Assembly (NCBI RefSeq): GCF_004217145.1
Contig: NZ_SHKR01000016.1
Span: 528,852-592,851, forward strand
DNA from: Kribbella rubisoli
GTDB taxonomy: Bacteria; Actinomycetota; Actinomycetes; Propionibacteriales; Kribbellaceae
Length of the DNA stretch: 64,000 nt
Direction of reading: 5' to 3'
Shown: positions 1 to 8,748 of the stretch, piece after piece
How the letters are laid out: each line of letters opens with the position of its first letter
Numbering within the stretch: the first letter of the stretch is position 1
Notes under the pieces: model-generated
The model's input: the letters and a program-made list of their open reading frames with translations, nothing else
Database searches by the model: none
Told to the model about the DNA's origin: nothing
Program-made: the position numbers and the translations under genes

Positions 1-10
1 ATCGGGATGG

Positions 11-853
11 TCAGGTCAGAGACGTCGCGGCCGGGCCGTCGGGACGCTGGTGCCGCTGGGCCCAGGCCGCGTCGACGAGCGCCGCCACCTCGTCCTCGGG
101 CAGCCGCCGGTAACCGTCCGCGGTGACCACGCCGACCACCGGGAAGATCCGCCGGAGCATGTCCGGGCCGCCGGTCGCCGAGTCGTCGTCGGCCGCGTCG
201 ATCAGCGACTGGATCATCACCGTCACGCAGTCGGTCTCCGACAGGTCCTCGCGGTACAGCTTCTTCAGCGCGCCGCGGGCGAACAACGAGCCCGAGCCGA
301 CGCTGTAGAAGTGGGTCTCCTCGTACCGCCCGCCGGTGGGGTCGTAGGAGAAGATCCGGCCGCCGTTGATGTCGTGGTCGTACCCCGCGAACAGCGGCAC
401 CACGGTCAGGCCCTGCATCGCCATCGGCAGGTTGCCGCGGATCAGCGCGCTGAGCCGGTTGGCCTTGCCGTCGAGGCTGAGCGTCGCGCCCTCGAGCTTC
501 TCGTAGTGCTCCAGCTCGACCTGGAACAACCGGACCATCTCGATCCCGAAACCGGCCGAGCCGGCGAACGCGACCGCCGAGTACTCGTCGGCCGGGAACA
601 CCTTCTCGATGTCACGCTGGGCGATAATGTTGCCCATCGTGGCCCGCCGGTCGCCGGCCATGATCACGCCACCGGGGAAGGTGGCCGCGACGATCGTCGT
701 ACCGTGCGGGACTTCGCTGGACAGGTCACCCGAACCCAGGGCCCGTCGTCCCGGCAACAGGTCGGGCGCGTGCCCGGCCAGGAAGTCCATGAACGACGAG
801 CCACCTGGGGTCAGGAAGGCTTCCGGCAACCGGCCGGAGGCATCAGAAGTCAT
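11..853 (-). CDS. prcB: Proteasome subunit beta (PrcB), proteolytic core
   Basis: Catalytic beta subunit of the bacterial 20S proteasome, which degrades pupylated proteins in the cytoplasm. The 280-residue product carries a propeptide of about 51 residues ending ...VPHG, followed by the mature N-terminus [11 protein letters not shown]. Thr52 is therefore the expected N-terminal nucleophile freed by autocleavage. The frame stays open upstream through pup, but the ATG at 853 has GGGGAG 11 bases before it and gives a normal propeptide; a GTG at 865 overlapping the pup stop is the alternative. The gene follows pup and dop on the same strand with almost no gap. The alpha subunit prcA would be next downstream but lies beyond the left edge. 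Family assignment is secure; only the start is open. Confidence 0.96.
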   Translation of the reverse strand: MTSDASGRLPEAFLTPGGSSFMDFLAGHAPDLLPGRRALGSGDLSSEVPHGTTIVAATFPGGVIMAGDRRATMGNIIAQRDIEKVFPADEYSAVAFAGSAGFGIEMVRLFQVELEHYEKLEGATLSLDGKANRLSALIRGNLPMAMQGLTVVPLFAGYDHDINGGRIFSYDPTGGRYEETHFYSVGSGSLFARGALKKLYREDLSETDCVTVMIQSLIDAADDDSATGGPDMLRRIFPVVGVVTADGYRRLPEDEVAALVDAAWAQRHQRPDGPAATSLT

Positions 854-861
854 CGAGCGGT

Positions 862-1071
862 TCACTCCCCACCCTTTTGCACGAATCCGCGGACGAACTC
901 CTCGGCGTTCTCCTCGAGCACCTCGTCGATCTCGTCCAGGATCGAATCGACGTCCTCGTCGAGTCGCTCTTTGCGCTCCTGGACGTCCTCCGACGCCTCG
1001 ACCTGCTCGACCTCTTCCTCGGTCGACGAACGCTTGGGCTGCTTGTGCTGCTGCCCGCCGTCTTTCGCCAT
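862..1071 (-). CDS. pup: Prokaryotic ubiquitin-like protein Pup, ending in Gly-Gly-Glu
   Basis: Small disordered protein modifier that is ligated through its C-terminal glutamate to lysines of proteasome substrates. The 69-residue form starts MAKDGGQQ at 1071, nine bases after an AGGAG; a GTG at 1080 would add three residues but abuts the Shine-Dalgarno sequence, so the shorter form is chosen. The body is rich in Glu/Asp/Lys with the helical segment that docks on the ARC coiled coil. The last residues are KGGE, not KGGQ, so the encoded Pup needs no deamidation before ligation by PafA (PafA is not in this window). It sits between dop and prcB in the standard order. Confidence 0.97.
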   Translation of the reverse strand: MAKDGGQQHKQPKRSSTEEEVEQVEASEDVQERKERLDEDVDSILDEIDEVLEENAEEFVRGFVQKGGE

Positions 1072-1148
1072 GACACACACCTCCTAGAACCGCCGACTGC
1101 GTCGGACGCCCAACCGACCCTTCGCAGTGCTTTCTCTATACGGCGACC

Positions 1149-2669
1149 CTACCCGGCAGCGCCCCCAGTAATGGTGCGAACCAGGTCACTGGCGGTGTCG
1201 CATTGGTCAAGAAGTGCTCCGACGTGGGCTTTCGTCCCCCGCAACGGGTCCAAAGTCGGGATCCGTTGCAATGACTCCTTACCGGGCAGATCGAAGATCA
1301 CCGAGTCCCAGGAAGCGGCCGCGACCTGCGGCGCGTACTGCTGCATGCAGCGGCCGCGGAAGTACGCCCGGGTGTCGGTCGGCGGGTGCGCGACCGCCAT
1401 CCGGATCTCCTCGTCGGTGACGATCCGCTGCATCCGGTTGGATTTCACCAACCTGTAATACAGGCCCTTGTCCGGGCGGAGATCGGCGTACTGCAGATCG
1501 ATCAGGTGCAGCTTCGGGTCGTCCCACTCCAGGCCGTCGCGATCGCGGTACTGCTGGAGCAGTTTGTACTTCGCGACCCAGTCGAGCTGGTCGGACAGCT
1601 TCATCGGGTCGATCGCGAGCTGGTCGAGGAGCTGCTCCCACCGGTGCAGGATGTCCTTGGTCTGCCGGTCCGCGTCGTCGCCGTACTTGTCCTCGACATA
1701 CTTGCGGGCCTGCTCCAGATACTCCGCCTGCAGCTGGACGGCGGTGATCTTGCGGCCGTCCTTCAGCGTGAGCAGATGTGTGCAGGACGGGTCGTGGCTG
1801 ACCTCGTGCAGCGCGGACACCGGACGGTCGACGCCCAGGTCGTCGGTGAGCCAGCCGTCCTCGATCATCGCGAGCACGAGCGACGTCGTACCGACCTTCA
1901 GGTACGTCGAGATCTCGGACAGGTTCGCGTCGCCGATGATCACGTGCAGCCGGCGGTAACGATCCGGATTCGCGTGCGGCTCGTCGCGGGTGTTGATGAT
2001 CGGGCGCTTCAGCGTCGTCTCCAGGCCGACCTCGACCTCGAAGTAGTCGGCCCGCTGGCTGATCTGGAAGCCGTGCGCGGCGCCGTCCTGGCCGATGCCG
2101 ACCCGGCCTGCGCCGGTGACCACCTGACGGCTCACGAAGAACGGCGTCAGGTGCCGCACGATCGACGCGAACGGCGTGGACCGGCGCATCAGGTAGTTCT
2201 CGTGCGAGCCGTACGACGCGCCCTTGTTGTCGGTGTTGTTCTTGTACAGGTTGAGCTGCGGAGCGCCGGGGATCAGCCGGGCCTGGCGGGCGCCCTCCAT
2301 GATCACCAGCTCGCCGGCCTTGTCCCAGACCACGGCGTCCCGCGGGTTCGTCGTCTCCGGAGCGGAGTACTCCGGGTGGGCGTGGTCGACGTACAACCTC
2401 GCGCCGTTGGTGAGGATCACGTTCGCCAGGCCGGTCTCCTCGTCGGTGAGCTGGCTGGAGTCCGCCACCTCCCGGCTCAGGTCGAAACCTCGCGCGTCGC
2501 GCAGCGGGTGCTCCTCGTCGAAGTCCCACCGCGTCTTGCGCGCGAGCGGCTGCGTCTGCGCGTAGCCGTTCACCACCTGGCTCGAGGTCAGCATCGGGTT
2601 GGCCCCGGGCTGGCCCGGCACCGAGATCCCGAACTCGGTCTCGGTACCCATGATCCGCCGAACACTCAT
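1149..2669 (-). CDS. dop: Depupylase/deamidase of Pup (Dop)
   Basis: Glutamine-synthetase-like enzyme that removes Pup from substrates and, where Pup ends in Gln, deamidates it to Glu. The 506-residue protein opens with [19 protein letters not shown], the family N-terminus containing the ATP/Mg-binding ETE segment, and has the usual family length. It lies directly upstream of pup with a 77-base gap. Because Pup here already ends in Glu, the likely essential role of this copy is depupylation; that is an inference from the Pup C-terminus. PafA, the homologous ligase, is not in the window. Confidence 0.96.
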   Translation of the reverse strand: MSVRRIMGTETEFGISVPGQPGANPMLTSSQVVNGYAQTQPLARKTRWDFDEEHPLRDARGFDLSREVADSSQLTDEETGLANVILTNGARLYVDHAHPEYSAPETTNPRDAVVWDKAGELVIMEGARQARLIPGAPQLNLYKNNTDNKGASYGSHENYLMRRSTPFASIVRHLTPFFVSRQVVTGAGRVGIGQDGAAHGFQISQRADYFEVEVGLETTLKRPIINTRDEPHANPDRYRRLHVIIGDANLSEISTYLKVGTTSLVLAMIEDGWLTDDLGVDRPVSALHEVSHDPSCTHLLTLKDGRKITAVQLQAEYLEQARKYVEDKYGDDADRQTKDILHRWEQLLDQLAIDPMKLSDQLDWVAKYKLLQQYRDRDGLEWDDPKLHLIDLQYADLRPDKGLYYRLVKSNRMQRIVTDEEIRMAVAHPPTDTRAYFRGRCMQQYAPQVAAASWDSVIFDLPGKESLQRIPTLDPLRGTKAHVGALLDQCDTASDLVRTITGGAAG

Positions 2670-2742
2670 GCGAACGAGCCTACGCGGTAAGGGCGACTAA
2701 AGGGGTTGCTGTGTCCACAGGGTTACGTGTGAGACTGCGCGC

Positions 2743-3978
2743 GTGGACGAAATGGTGGCGATCCTGGACGAAGACAACCATGTCACCGGGGCCGCGCCGC
2801 GATCCGTGATGCGGCGCGACAACCTGCGTCATTCCGCCACCGGAGTAGTCGTCCGGAATACGGCCGGTGAGATCTACGTGCACCGCCGTACGCCGATCAA
2901 GGACCTCTACCCGAGCCGGTACGACTTCACCGCCGGAGGGGTCGTCGCGGCCGGTGAGGACCCCTTCCACGCCGTCGTACGGGAGCTGGAGGAAGAGCTC
3001 GGGATCGCGGGTGTCGAGCTGACCCGGTTGCCGGAGGGCGACTACGCCGACGACCACACGCAGTACCACGCGTACCTGTACGCATGCGTCTGGGACGGCC
3101 CGGTGCGCCACCAGCCGGAAGAGGTCGAGTGGGGTGCGTGGATGTCCCCCGCCGAGCTCGCTGCCAAGCTGGACGACCCGTCGTGGCAGTTCATGCCCGA
3201 CGCGGTCGGCCTGCTCGGTGCGTTCGTCCGGAGTCTCGCGACTATCGACCAGGGCTGGGACAGCGACGCGTGGATCGAGGGTCCGTGGATCCATCGCTCC
3301 CCACGACGGGCCGCAGTACGGCCGCGCCTGCTGGCTGAGGCCACGCTCCTCCCCTGGCTCCCTCCGCAGCTACCCCTGCCGATCCCACTGCCTGAGCTGA
3401 CCGACAACGGCGTACGGCACCTGATGCTGCCCGGCTCACCCCTCACCGACGGCGGTCCGGCGACGGGCCGCGAGCTAGGCGCCTTCCTGAAGGCCCTACA
3501 CGCCGTCGACCCGGTCGAAGCGGTCGTACGTGGCGCTCTGGACGCCGCCACAGCGGATGCCGAGAAGGCGAGCTTCCTGGAGGACTGCAAGACGCAGATC
3601 GTGCCCCTGCTGCCCGCAGACGTCCGGGCTCGCGCACTGGAGTTGCTCGACCGCGTGGCCCGCGTCCGCACGTCCTTGATCCACTGCGACCTAGGCCCCG
3701 ATCACATCCTCATGACCGACGGCCAGATCACCGGCATCATCGACTGGACCGACTGCGTCATCGGCGACCCCGCACTGGACCTCTGCTGGCCCCTCAACGG
3801 CGCACCAGCCCCGCTCCGGGCCGGCCTGATCGACGTGTACCGACCGACCCCTGACGAGGTCGAACGCGCCGCAGACTGGGCCCGCCTCTCCCCCTGGTAC
3901 GGCGTTCACCGCGGCCTGCTGCTGGATCTCCCGGAGGACGTCGACACGGGGCTGAGCCAGATTCTGGCCCGGCTCTGA
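2743..3978 (+). CDS. Nudix hydrolase fused to aminoglycoside/macrolide phosphotransferase-like domain
   Basis: Two-domain protein of 411 residues. Residues 1 to about 165 are a Nudix hydrolase of the IPP-isomerase-like/YfcD type, with a complete Nudix box beginning GGVVAAGED and continuing RELEEELGI. Residues about 180-411 form an APH-like kinase fold: LIHCDLGPDHIL is the catalytic loop (Asp in HxD) and IIDWTD the metal-binding segment. His replaces the common Asn of the loop, as in macrolide phosphotransferases. The start is a GTG at 2743. Substrates are unknown; a house-cleaning or metabolite kinase/hydrolase role is as likely as drug inactivation. It stands alone, divergent from dop. Confidence 0.85.
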   Translation: MDEMVAILDEDNHVTGAAPRSVMRRDNLRHSATGVVVRNTAGEIYVHRRTPIKDLYPSRYDFTAGGVVAAGEDPFHAVVRELEEELGIAGVELTRLPEGDYADDHTQYHAYLYACVWDGPVRHQPEEVEWGAWMSPAELAAKLDDPSWQFMPDAVGLLGAFVRSLATIDQGWDSDAWIEGPWIHRSPRRAAVRPRLLAEATLLPWLPPQLPLPIPLPELTDNGVRHLMLPGSPLTDGGPATGRELGAFLKALHAVDPVEAVVRGALDAATADAEKASFLEDCKTQIVPLLPADVRARALELLDRVARVRTSLIHCDLGPDHILMTDGQITGIIDWTDCVIGDPALDLCWPLNGAPAPLRAGLIDVYRPTPDEVERAADWARLSPWYGVHRGLLLDLPEDVDTGLSQILARL

Positions 3979-4050
3979 TGCAACCATCGGGTGGGTGGCT
4001 GGTCACTACCCGATGTGAACATCATCCTGACTGACGATACGGAGCCGGCC

Positions 4051-4671
4051 ATGGCTGCGGGATCTGCGGGACCTGGATCGCCGACCGCGCCCGACCCGGG
4101 CTCCGACCCGGATCTGTGGGAGCGGCTGCGCGTCGGGGACCATTTCGCGCTGGGCGAGTTGTTCGACCGGTACGCCGACGACGTCCGGGCATTTGCCTTC
4201 CGACGCACCGCCTCCTGGAGTACTGCGGACGACGTCGTCCAGGCGACCTTCCTGAACACCTGGCGGCGCTTCCAGCGGAACCCACCGGGCCCGTTGGCCG
4301 GACCGACCGCCCGCGGCTGGCTGCTGATGGTGGCCGCGAACGAGTGCCGGAGCCTCTTCCGGACGGCGAACCGGCTGCGCAACCTGCTGGATCGCCTGCC
4401 CGACCCGGCGCCGGACCGTGACCACGCCCCCGAAGTCGCCCGCCGGCTGGACGACGAACGCCGCATGTCGGTGATTCGTCGCGCAGTCGCCAAGCTCCCC
4501 CGGCACGAACGCGAGACCCTCGAGCTCGTCGTCTGGTCCGGCCTCACCGTCACCGAAGCCGCGGACGCCCTCGGCGTACCTGTCGGAACCGTCAAAGCCC
4601 GCCTGCACCGCACCCGTCGCCGCTTTCCCGACCTGCTGACGCGGGTCGCCCTCACCGAGGAGCTGTCATGA
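4051..4671 (+). CDS. ECF-type RNA polymerase sigma factor
   Basis: Sigma-70 family factor of the extracytoplasmic-function type, directing RNA polymerase to a small regulon. Region 2 is visible in ELFDRYADDVRAFAFRR and DDVVQATFLNTWRRF, and region 4 in LPRHERETLELVVWSG followed by the helix-turn-helix LTVTEAADALGVPVGTVKAR. The ATG at 4051 follows GGAG by six bases and gives 206 residues; an upstream GTG at 3991 in the same frame is less likely. Its stop overlaps the next start (ATGA), so it is translationally coupled to the membrane protein that follows, the usual sigma/anti-sigma layout. Signal and target promoters are not evident. Confidence 0.9.
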   Translation: MAAGSAGPGSPTAPDPGSDPDLWERLRVGDHFALGELFDRYADDVRAFAFRRTASWSTADDVVQATFLNTWRRFQRNPPGPLAGPTARGWLLMVAANECRSLFRTANRLRNLLDRLPDPAPDRDHAPEVARRLDDERRMSVIRRAVAKLPRHERETLELVVWSGLTVTEAADALGVPVGTVKARLHRTRRRFPDLLTRVALTEELS

Positions 4672-5447
4672 ACCTCCGCCTCGACCCGCCTCCCGTCCCC
4701 CCGCTGGATCCGGCCCGACGGGCCCAGCTGCGCAAGCGAGTGATGGACAAGTCACGTCCCTTGGGCCACCGGCCGGCCCGGCGCTGGATCGCTCCGGCGG
4801 TCGGCGCCGTCGCCGTCGCCGTCGTGGTGGCCGGCACTCTCGTCATCACCAACCGGCCGCCCGCCGACCCCGGTGTCGCCGGGCCCGCGACGGCAGCAAC
4901 CCCGACCGGTCTCGAAGTCGTGCCGGACGCCGAGGCGACCGCCGCCTTCGCGAAGTCGTGCGAGCGGGGCGGGCATCTCAGGCTCGGCCGGCCGCTCACG
5001 GTTGTCTGGGCACGGCGCGTGCCGGGCGCGAATCCGAAGAACACCGAAGTCCTGATGGTTCTCAAGGGGTCCGGAACCTCTGGCCGCGCCGCCTGCCTCG
5101 CCCCGTCCGGAGCCAGCCTGTGGGAGAGAAATCCGTCGGAGCAGTGGGTCAAGCTGCCGACGCAGAAGGAAGGCCTCGCAGGCCTGATGTCCGCCGAATC
5201 CGCTGTATCGGCGCCGAAGCCGGCGTCCCGGATGTGGCGGCTCTACCGAGTCCGTCCGGAGATCGCCCGGATCGAGACGCGCCTGGTCTGGAAGGGCAAC
5301 GCCAGTCCCTGGCAACGAGGCTACGTCGACAGCGGCTACGCCTACGCGGACAACCGGGTCGATGTGACCGTCAATCTCAACACAGTGCGCCAGGAGGTGC
5401 GGGCGTACGACGCCCAGGGCCGGTTGCTCCCGCTCGTGCCGAGGTAG
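4668..5447 (+). CDS. Single-pass membrane protein coupled to ECF sigma factor, putative anti-sigma/sensor
   Basis: The 259-residue protein has a short cytoplasmic N-terminus of about 40 residues rich in Pro and Arg, one membrane segment (about residues 43-60, WIAPAVGAVAVAVVVAG) and an extracytoplasmic domain of about 200 residues with two cysteines (in AKSCERGG and RAACLAP). Its ATG overlaps the sigma-factor stop. Position and topology suggest an anti-sigma factor or co-regulated sensor, but no zinc-type anti-sigma motif (HxxxCxxC) is present in the short N-terminus, so sigma-binding is unproven. No closer family recognised. Confidence 0.7.
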   Translation: MNLRLDPPPVPPLDPARRAQLRKRVMDKSRPLGHRPARRWIAPAVGAVAVAVVVAGTLVITNRPPADPGVAGPATAATPTGLEVVPDAEATAAFAKSCERGGHLRLGRPLTVVWARRVPGANPKNTEVLMVLKGSGTSGRAACLAPSGASLWERNPSEQWVKLPTQKEGLAGLMSAESAVSAPKPASRMWRLYRVRPEIARIETRLVWKGNASPWQRGYVDSGYAYADNRVDVTVNLNTVRQEVRAYDAQGRLLPLVPR

Positions 5448-5453
5448 CGCGCG

Positions 5454-5792
5454 TCAGCGGCGGCGGGACATGGTGCGGGCGAAGTTGATGCTGACCAGGC
5501 CGAACCAGGCGATCAGCACGCCGAACGGGCCGATCATGGCGGCCGAGATCGCGGTGATCGGGATCGCGGCGACGATCGACACGATCGCCAGCGCCAGTCC
5601 GCCGGGATCGGTCTCGCGGCTGGGATGCCGTCGCGGAGCCGGCTCGGCGTACGGGCTGACACGTCGCTGGACATCCCGGGCATCGAGCTTCTCCAGGAAG
5701 CTGTCGATGATCTCGTTCTCGTACTCCGGCCCCAGTTCCTGCCGGGCCGCCACCGCGGCCCGCAGGTCCTTCCGCACCTCATCCGTCGCCAT
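5454..5792 (-). CDS. Small membrane protein, unknown function
   Basis: A 112-residue protein. The N-terminal half is charged and probably helical (MATDEVRKDLRAAVAARQEL, then YENEIIDSFLEKLDARD), followed by a Pro/Arg-rich linker and two hydrophobic segments (GGLALAIVSIVAAIPITAIS and MIGPFGVLIAWFGLVSINF). It ends in a basic tail, RTMSRRR. This layout matches small actinobacterial integral membrane proteins, but the function is not known. It is convergent with the preceding sigma-factor unit, seven bases away, and lies downstream of arc on the same strand but separated by a strong terminator, so it is probably transcribed alone. Confidence 0.72.
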   Translation of the reverse strand: MATDEVRKDLRAAVAARQELGPEYENEIIDSFLEKLDARDVQRRVSPYAEPAPRRHPSRETDPGGLALAIVSIVAAIPITAISAAMIGPFGVLIAWFGLVSINFARTMSRRR

Positions 5793-5878
5793 AACAGCAA
5801 GCTAAGCCCGCGCCGCCGCCGTACCAATCGGGGAAACCCCCCGATCACACCGGGGGTTAGGCCTACCCCCCCTGACAA

Positions 5879-5916
5879 CGAACCGCCCCCGGACCAGCAG
5901 GTCCGGGGGCGGTTCG
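5879..5916 (-). terminator. Strong hairpin terminator after arc
   Basis: Perfect 17-bp inverted repeat (5879-5895 with 5900-5916) around the four-base loop AGCA, very GC-rich, starting nine bases past the arc stop codon. There is no clear T-run, as is common in high-GC actinobacteria. The perfect arms would act in both directions. Confidence 0.85.
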
Positions 5917-5924
5917 CGGGTGTC

Positions 5925-7673
5925 TTACAGGTATTGACCGGTGTTGGTCGCGGTGTCGATCGAGCGACCTGGCTCGGTGCCCTGCTTGCCGGAGATGAGC
6001 GTGCGGATGTAGACGATCCGTTCGCCCTTCTTGCCGGAGATGCGGGCCCAGTCGTCCGGGTTGGTGGTGTTCGGCAGGTCCTCGTTCTCCTTGAACTCGT
6101 CCACGCAGGCCTGGAGCAGGTGCTGCACCCGCAGGCCCTTCTGGTTCTCGTCCAGGAAGGCCTTGATCGCCATCTTCTTCGCCCGGTCGACGATGTTCTG
6201 GATCATCGCGCCCGAGTTGAAGTCCTTGAAGTACAGGACCTCCTTGTCACCGTTGGCGTAGGTGACCTCGAGGAAGCGGTTCTCGTCGGCCTCGGTGTAC
6301 ATCCGCTCGACCGTGCGCTGGATCATGCCGTCCACGCACGCCTGCCGGTCGCCGCCGAACTCGCCGAGGTCGTCGTCGTGCAACGGCAGCCCTCTGGTCA
6401 GGTACTTCGAGAAGATGTCCCGGGCCGCCTCCGCGTCGGGGCGCTCGATCTTGATCTTCACGTCCAGCCGGCCGGGCCGCAGGATCGCCGGGTCGATCAT
6501 GTCCTCGCGGTTGGAGGCGCCGATGACCAGGACGTTCTCCAGACCCTCGACACCGTCGATCTCGCTCAGCAACTGCGGAACGATGGTGTTCTCCACGTCG
6601 GACGACACACCGGATCCGCGGGTGCGGAACAGCGAGTCCATCTCGTCGAAGAACACGATCACCGGCATACCCTCGGAAGCCTTCTCCCGGGCCCGCTGGA
6701 AGACCAGGCGGATGTGCCGCTCGGTCTCACCGACGTACTTGTTCAGCAGCTCGGGACCCTTGATGTTGAGGAAGAACGACTTCTGTTCGGCCACGCCGGT
6801 CCGCTCGGCGACCTTCTTGGCCAGCGAGTTCGCCACTGCCTTCGCGATCAGCGTCTTGCCGCAACCGGGCGGGCCGTAGAGCAGCACGCCCTTCGGCGGC
6901 TTGAGCTCGTGCTCAAGGAACAGGTCCTTGTGCAGGTACGGCAGCTCGACCGCGTCCCGGATGGCCTCGATCTGGCCGGCCAGGCCGCCGATCTGGGTGT
7001 AGTCGATGTCCGGGACCTCTTCGAGCACCAGCTCCTCGACCTCGGACTTCGGGATCTTCTCGTAGACATAACCGGAGCGGGGCTCGAGCAGCAGCGAGTC
7101 GCCGGACCGCAGGGCGATGTCGAGCAGCGGTGAGGCGAGCCGCACCACCCGCTCCTCGTCGGCCTGCGCGATGACCAGCGCCCGCTCGCCGTCGGCGAGC
7201 AGCTCCTTCAGCATCACCACGTCGCCGACGACCTCGAACTCGCAGGCCTCGACCACGTTGAGCGCTTCGTTCAGCATCAGTTCCTGGCCGAGCCGCAGCG
7301 CGTCCAGGTCCACCGACGGGCTCGCCGCGACCCGGAGTTTCCGGCCGCCGGTGAACACGTCCAGCGTGTCGTCTTCGTTCCGTCCGAGGAAGGTGCCGAA
7401 TCCGGACGGCGGTTGCGCCAGCCGGTCGACTTCCTCCTTCAGGGCGATGATCTTCTCTCGCGCCTCCCGCAGCGTGTCGGCCAGCCGCTCGTTCTGAGCG
7501 GTGACACTCGCCAAGGAGGCCTGTGTTTCGGACAGCCTGCTCTCGAGCGACCGGCTGTCTGCCGGGTGCTCGAGCAGCCGCCGTCGCAACGCCGCGACTT
7601 CGGCTTCCAGGTACCGGACCTGGTTACGCAGTTCTGCCGCGGTAGGACTCTCGTCTCCAGCCACGATCATCAC
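5925..7673 (-). CDS. arc: Proteasome-associated ATPase ARC/Mpa
   Basis: AAA+ ring ATPase that recognises Pup, unfolds the tagged substrate and threads it into the 20S core. The 582-residue protein has an N-terminal coiled coil (about residues 10-90, including [15 protein letters not shown]), which is the Pup-docking region, then OB-fold domains and one AAA module. Walker A is GPPGCGKT near residue 266, Walker B is IVFFDEMDS. The C-terminus is GQYL, the HbYX-like tail that opens the 20S gate. It lies a few kilobases from prcB/pup/dop, as is usual, and is followed by a strong terminator. The exact start (MMIV at 7673 or the next codons) is uncertain by a few residues. Confidence 0.96.
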   Translation of the reverse strand: MMIVAGDESPTAAELRNQVRYLEAEVAALRRRLLEHPADSRSLESRLSETQASLASVTAQNERLADTLREAREKIIALKEEVDRLAQPPSGFGTFLGRNEDDTLDVFTGGRKLRVAASPSVDLDALRLGQELMLNEALNVVEACEFEVVGDVVMLKELLADGERALVIAQADEERVVRLASPLLDIALRSGDSLLLEPRSGYVYEKIPKSEVEELVLEEVPDIDYTQIGGLAGQIEAIRDAVELPYLHKDLFLEHELKPPKGVLLYGPPGCGKTLIAKAVANSLAKKVAERTGVAEQKSFFLNIKGPELLNKYVGETERHIRLVFQRAREKASEGMPVIVFFDEMDSLFRTRGSGVSSDVENTIVPQLLSEIDGVEGLENVLVIGASNREDMIDPAILRPGRLDVKIKIERPDAEAARDIFSKYLTRGLPLHDDDLGEFGGDRQACVDGMIQRTVERMYTEADENRFLEVTYANGDKEVLYFKDFNSGAMIQNIVDRAKKMAIKAFLDENQKGLRVQHLLQACVDEFKENEDLPNTTNPDDWARISGKKGERIVYIRTLISGKQGTEPGRSIDTATNTGQYL

Positions 7674-7739
7674 CTCACCATGTGGGGCTCGACCCTATGG
7701 ACCTTACCCAGAAAACCTCGCCGGGCAAGCTGAATCCCA

Positions 7740-8708
7740 TCACGTGTCGGTTGCGGATGAACCAGTTGCCTTCGGCATGTCGTCGGTTGATTCCGAACGG
7801 GCCTCTTCGCGACGGGGCCCGAGGTAATCGTCGCCGTACGCGCCAGGCGCGGGGCGTCGCTTCTTCCGAGGTGCCTGCACCCCGTGCGCCATCCTTCGTG
7901 CTGTGACCAGGAAGGCGGTGTGACCTTGCATCCGGTGGCCCGGACGAACCGCAAGACCTTCTACATGCCAGTCTCGCACGAGTGACTCCCACGCGCGCGG
8001 CTCAGTGAACTCACCGTGTGCCCTCAGCGTCTCTACGAAGCGGCTCAGCTGCGTCGTGGTGGCCACATAGGCACAGAACACCCCACCGGGTGAAAGAGCC
8101 TCAGCAACGACGTCAACGCACTCCCACGGCGCCAGCATGTCGAGGACGACGCGGTCGACGTCCTGCTCGTCGAGCTTCTCGACCAGGTCACCGACCTCGA
8201 GCCGCCACGCCGGATGCTCGGCGCCGAAGAAACCGGTGACGTTCTTCCGCGCGACCTCGGCGAAGTCCTCCCGGCGCTCGAACGAGATCACCTGTCCGTG
8301 GATCCCGACCGCCCGCAACAATGCCGTGGTCAGCGCGCCGGAGCCGGCGCCCGCCTCGACCACCTTGGCGCCCGGGAAGATGTCGGCCATCGTCACGATC
8401 TGGGCCGTGTCCTTCGGGTAGATCACCGCCGCGCCGCGCGGCATCGACACCGAGTAATCGGCCATCAGCGGGCGCAGCGCGAGGTACTCGACGCCGCCCT
8501 TGGACCTGATCACGACCGCGTCCGGGCCGTCGATCAGGTCGTCGTGCGCGATCCCGCCCTTGGTGGTGTGGAAGATCTTCCCGCGCTCCAGGTTGACCGA
8601 ATGCCGGCGGCCCTTGGAGTCCTGCAGGGTGATCCACTCGCCCTCCTGCAGCGGTCCGTGATGGACCCCGGAGTACGCCTGGTCGGGAAAGTCACGCAAG
8701 TCAGCCAT
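7740..8708 (-). CDS. trmI: tRNA (adenine58-N1)-methyltransferase TrmI
   Basis: AdoMet-dependent enzyme that makes m1A58 in the T-loop of tRNA (in Mycobacterium also A57), stabilising tRNA in the cytoplasm. The 322-residue product has the small N-terminal beta domain (MADLRDFPDQAYSGVHHGPL), then a Rossmann methyltransferase domain with the AdoMet motif VVEAGAGSGALT near residue 117 and the catalytic-region motif VVLDMLAPWE. The C-terminal extension of about 50 residues is basic then polar and not obviously conserved. It lies between arc and an M50 protease, all on the same strand, with 66 bases to arc. Confidence 0.94.
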   Translation of the reverse strand: MADLRDFPDQAYSGVHHGPLQEGEWITLQDSKGRRHSVNLERGKIFHTTKGGIAHDDLIDGPDAVVIRSKGGVEYLALRPLMADYSVSMPRGAAVIYPKDTAQIVTMADIFPGAKVVEAGAGSGALTTALLRAVGIHGQVISFERREDFAEVARKNVTGFFGAEHPAWRLEVGDLVEKLDEQDVDRVVLDMLAPWECVDVVAEALSPGGVFCAYVATTTQLSRFVETLRAHGEFTEPRAWESLVRDWHVEGLAVRPGHRMQGHTAFLVTARRMAHGVQAPRKKRRPAPGAYGDDYLGPRREEARSESTDDMPKATGSSATDT

Positions 8709-8748
8709 AAGGCGCTCACCTTAACTTTCGGTCACCGCAACCGAGTAA

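Noticed and set aside
865-1078. N-terminally extended PrcB of 355 residues
   Set aside because: The extension would overlap all of pup in another frame; the ATG at 853 with a GGGGAG upstream gives the normal propeptide.
2743-3978. Acquired antibiotic-resistance gene
   Set aside because: The kinase domain is fused to a Nudix domain and lies in a backbone locus with no mobile element or resistance partners.
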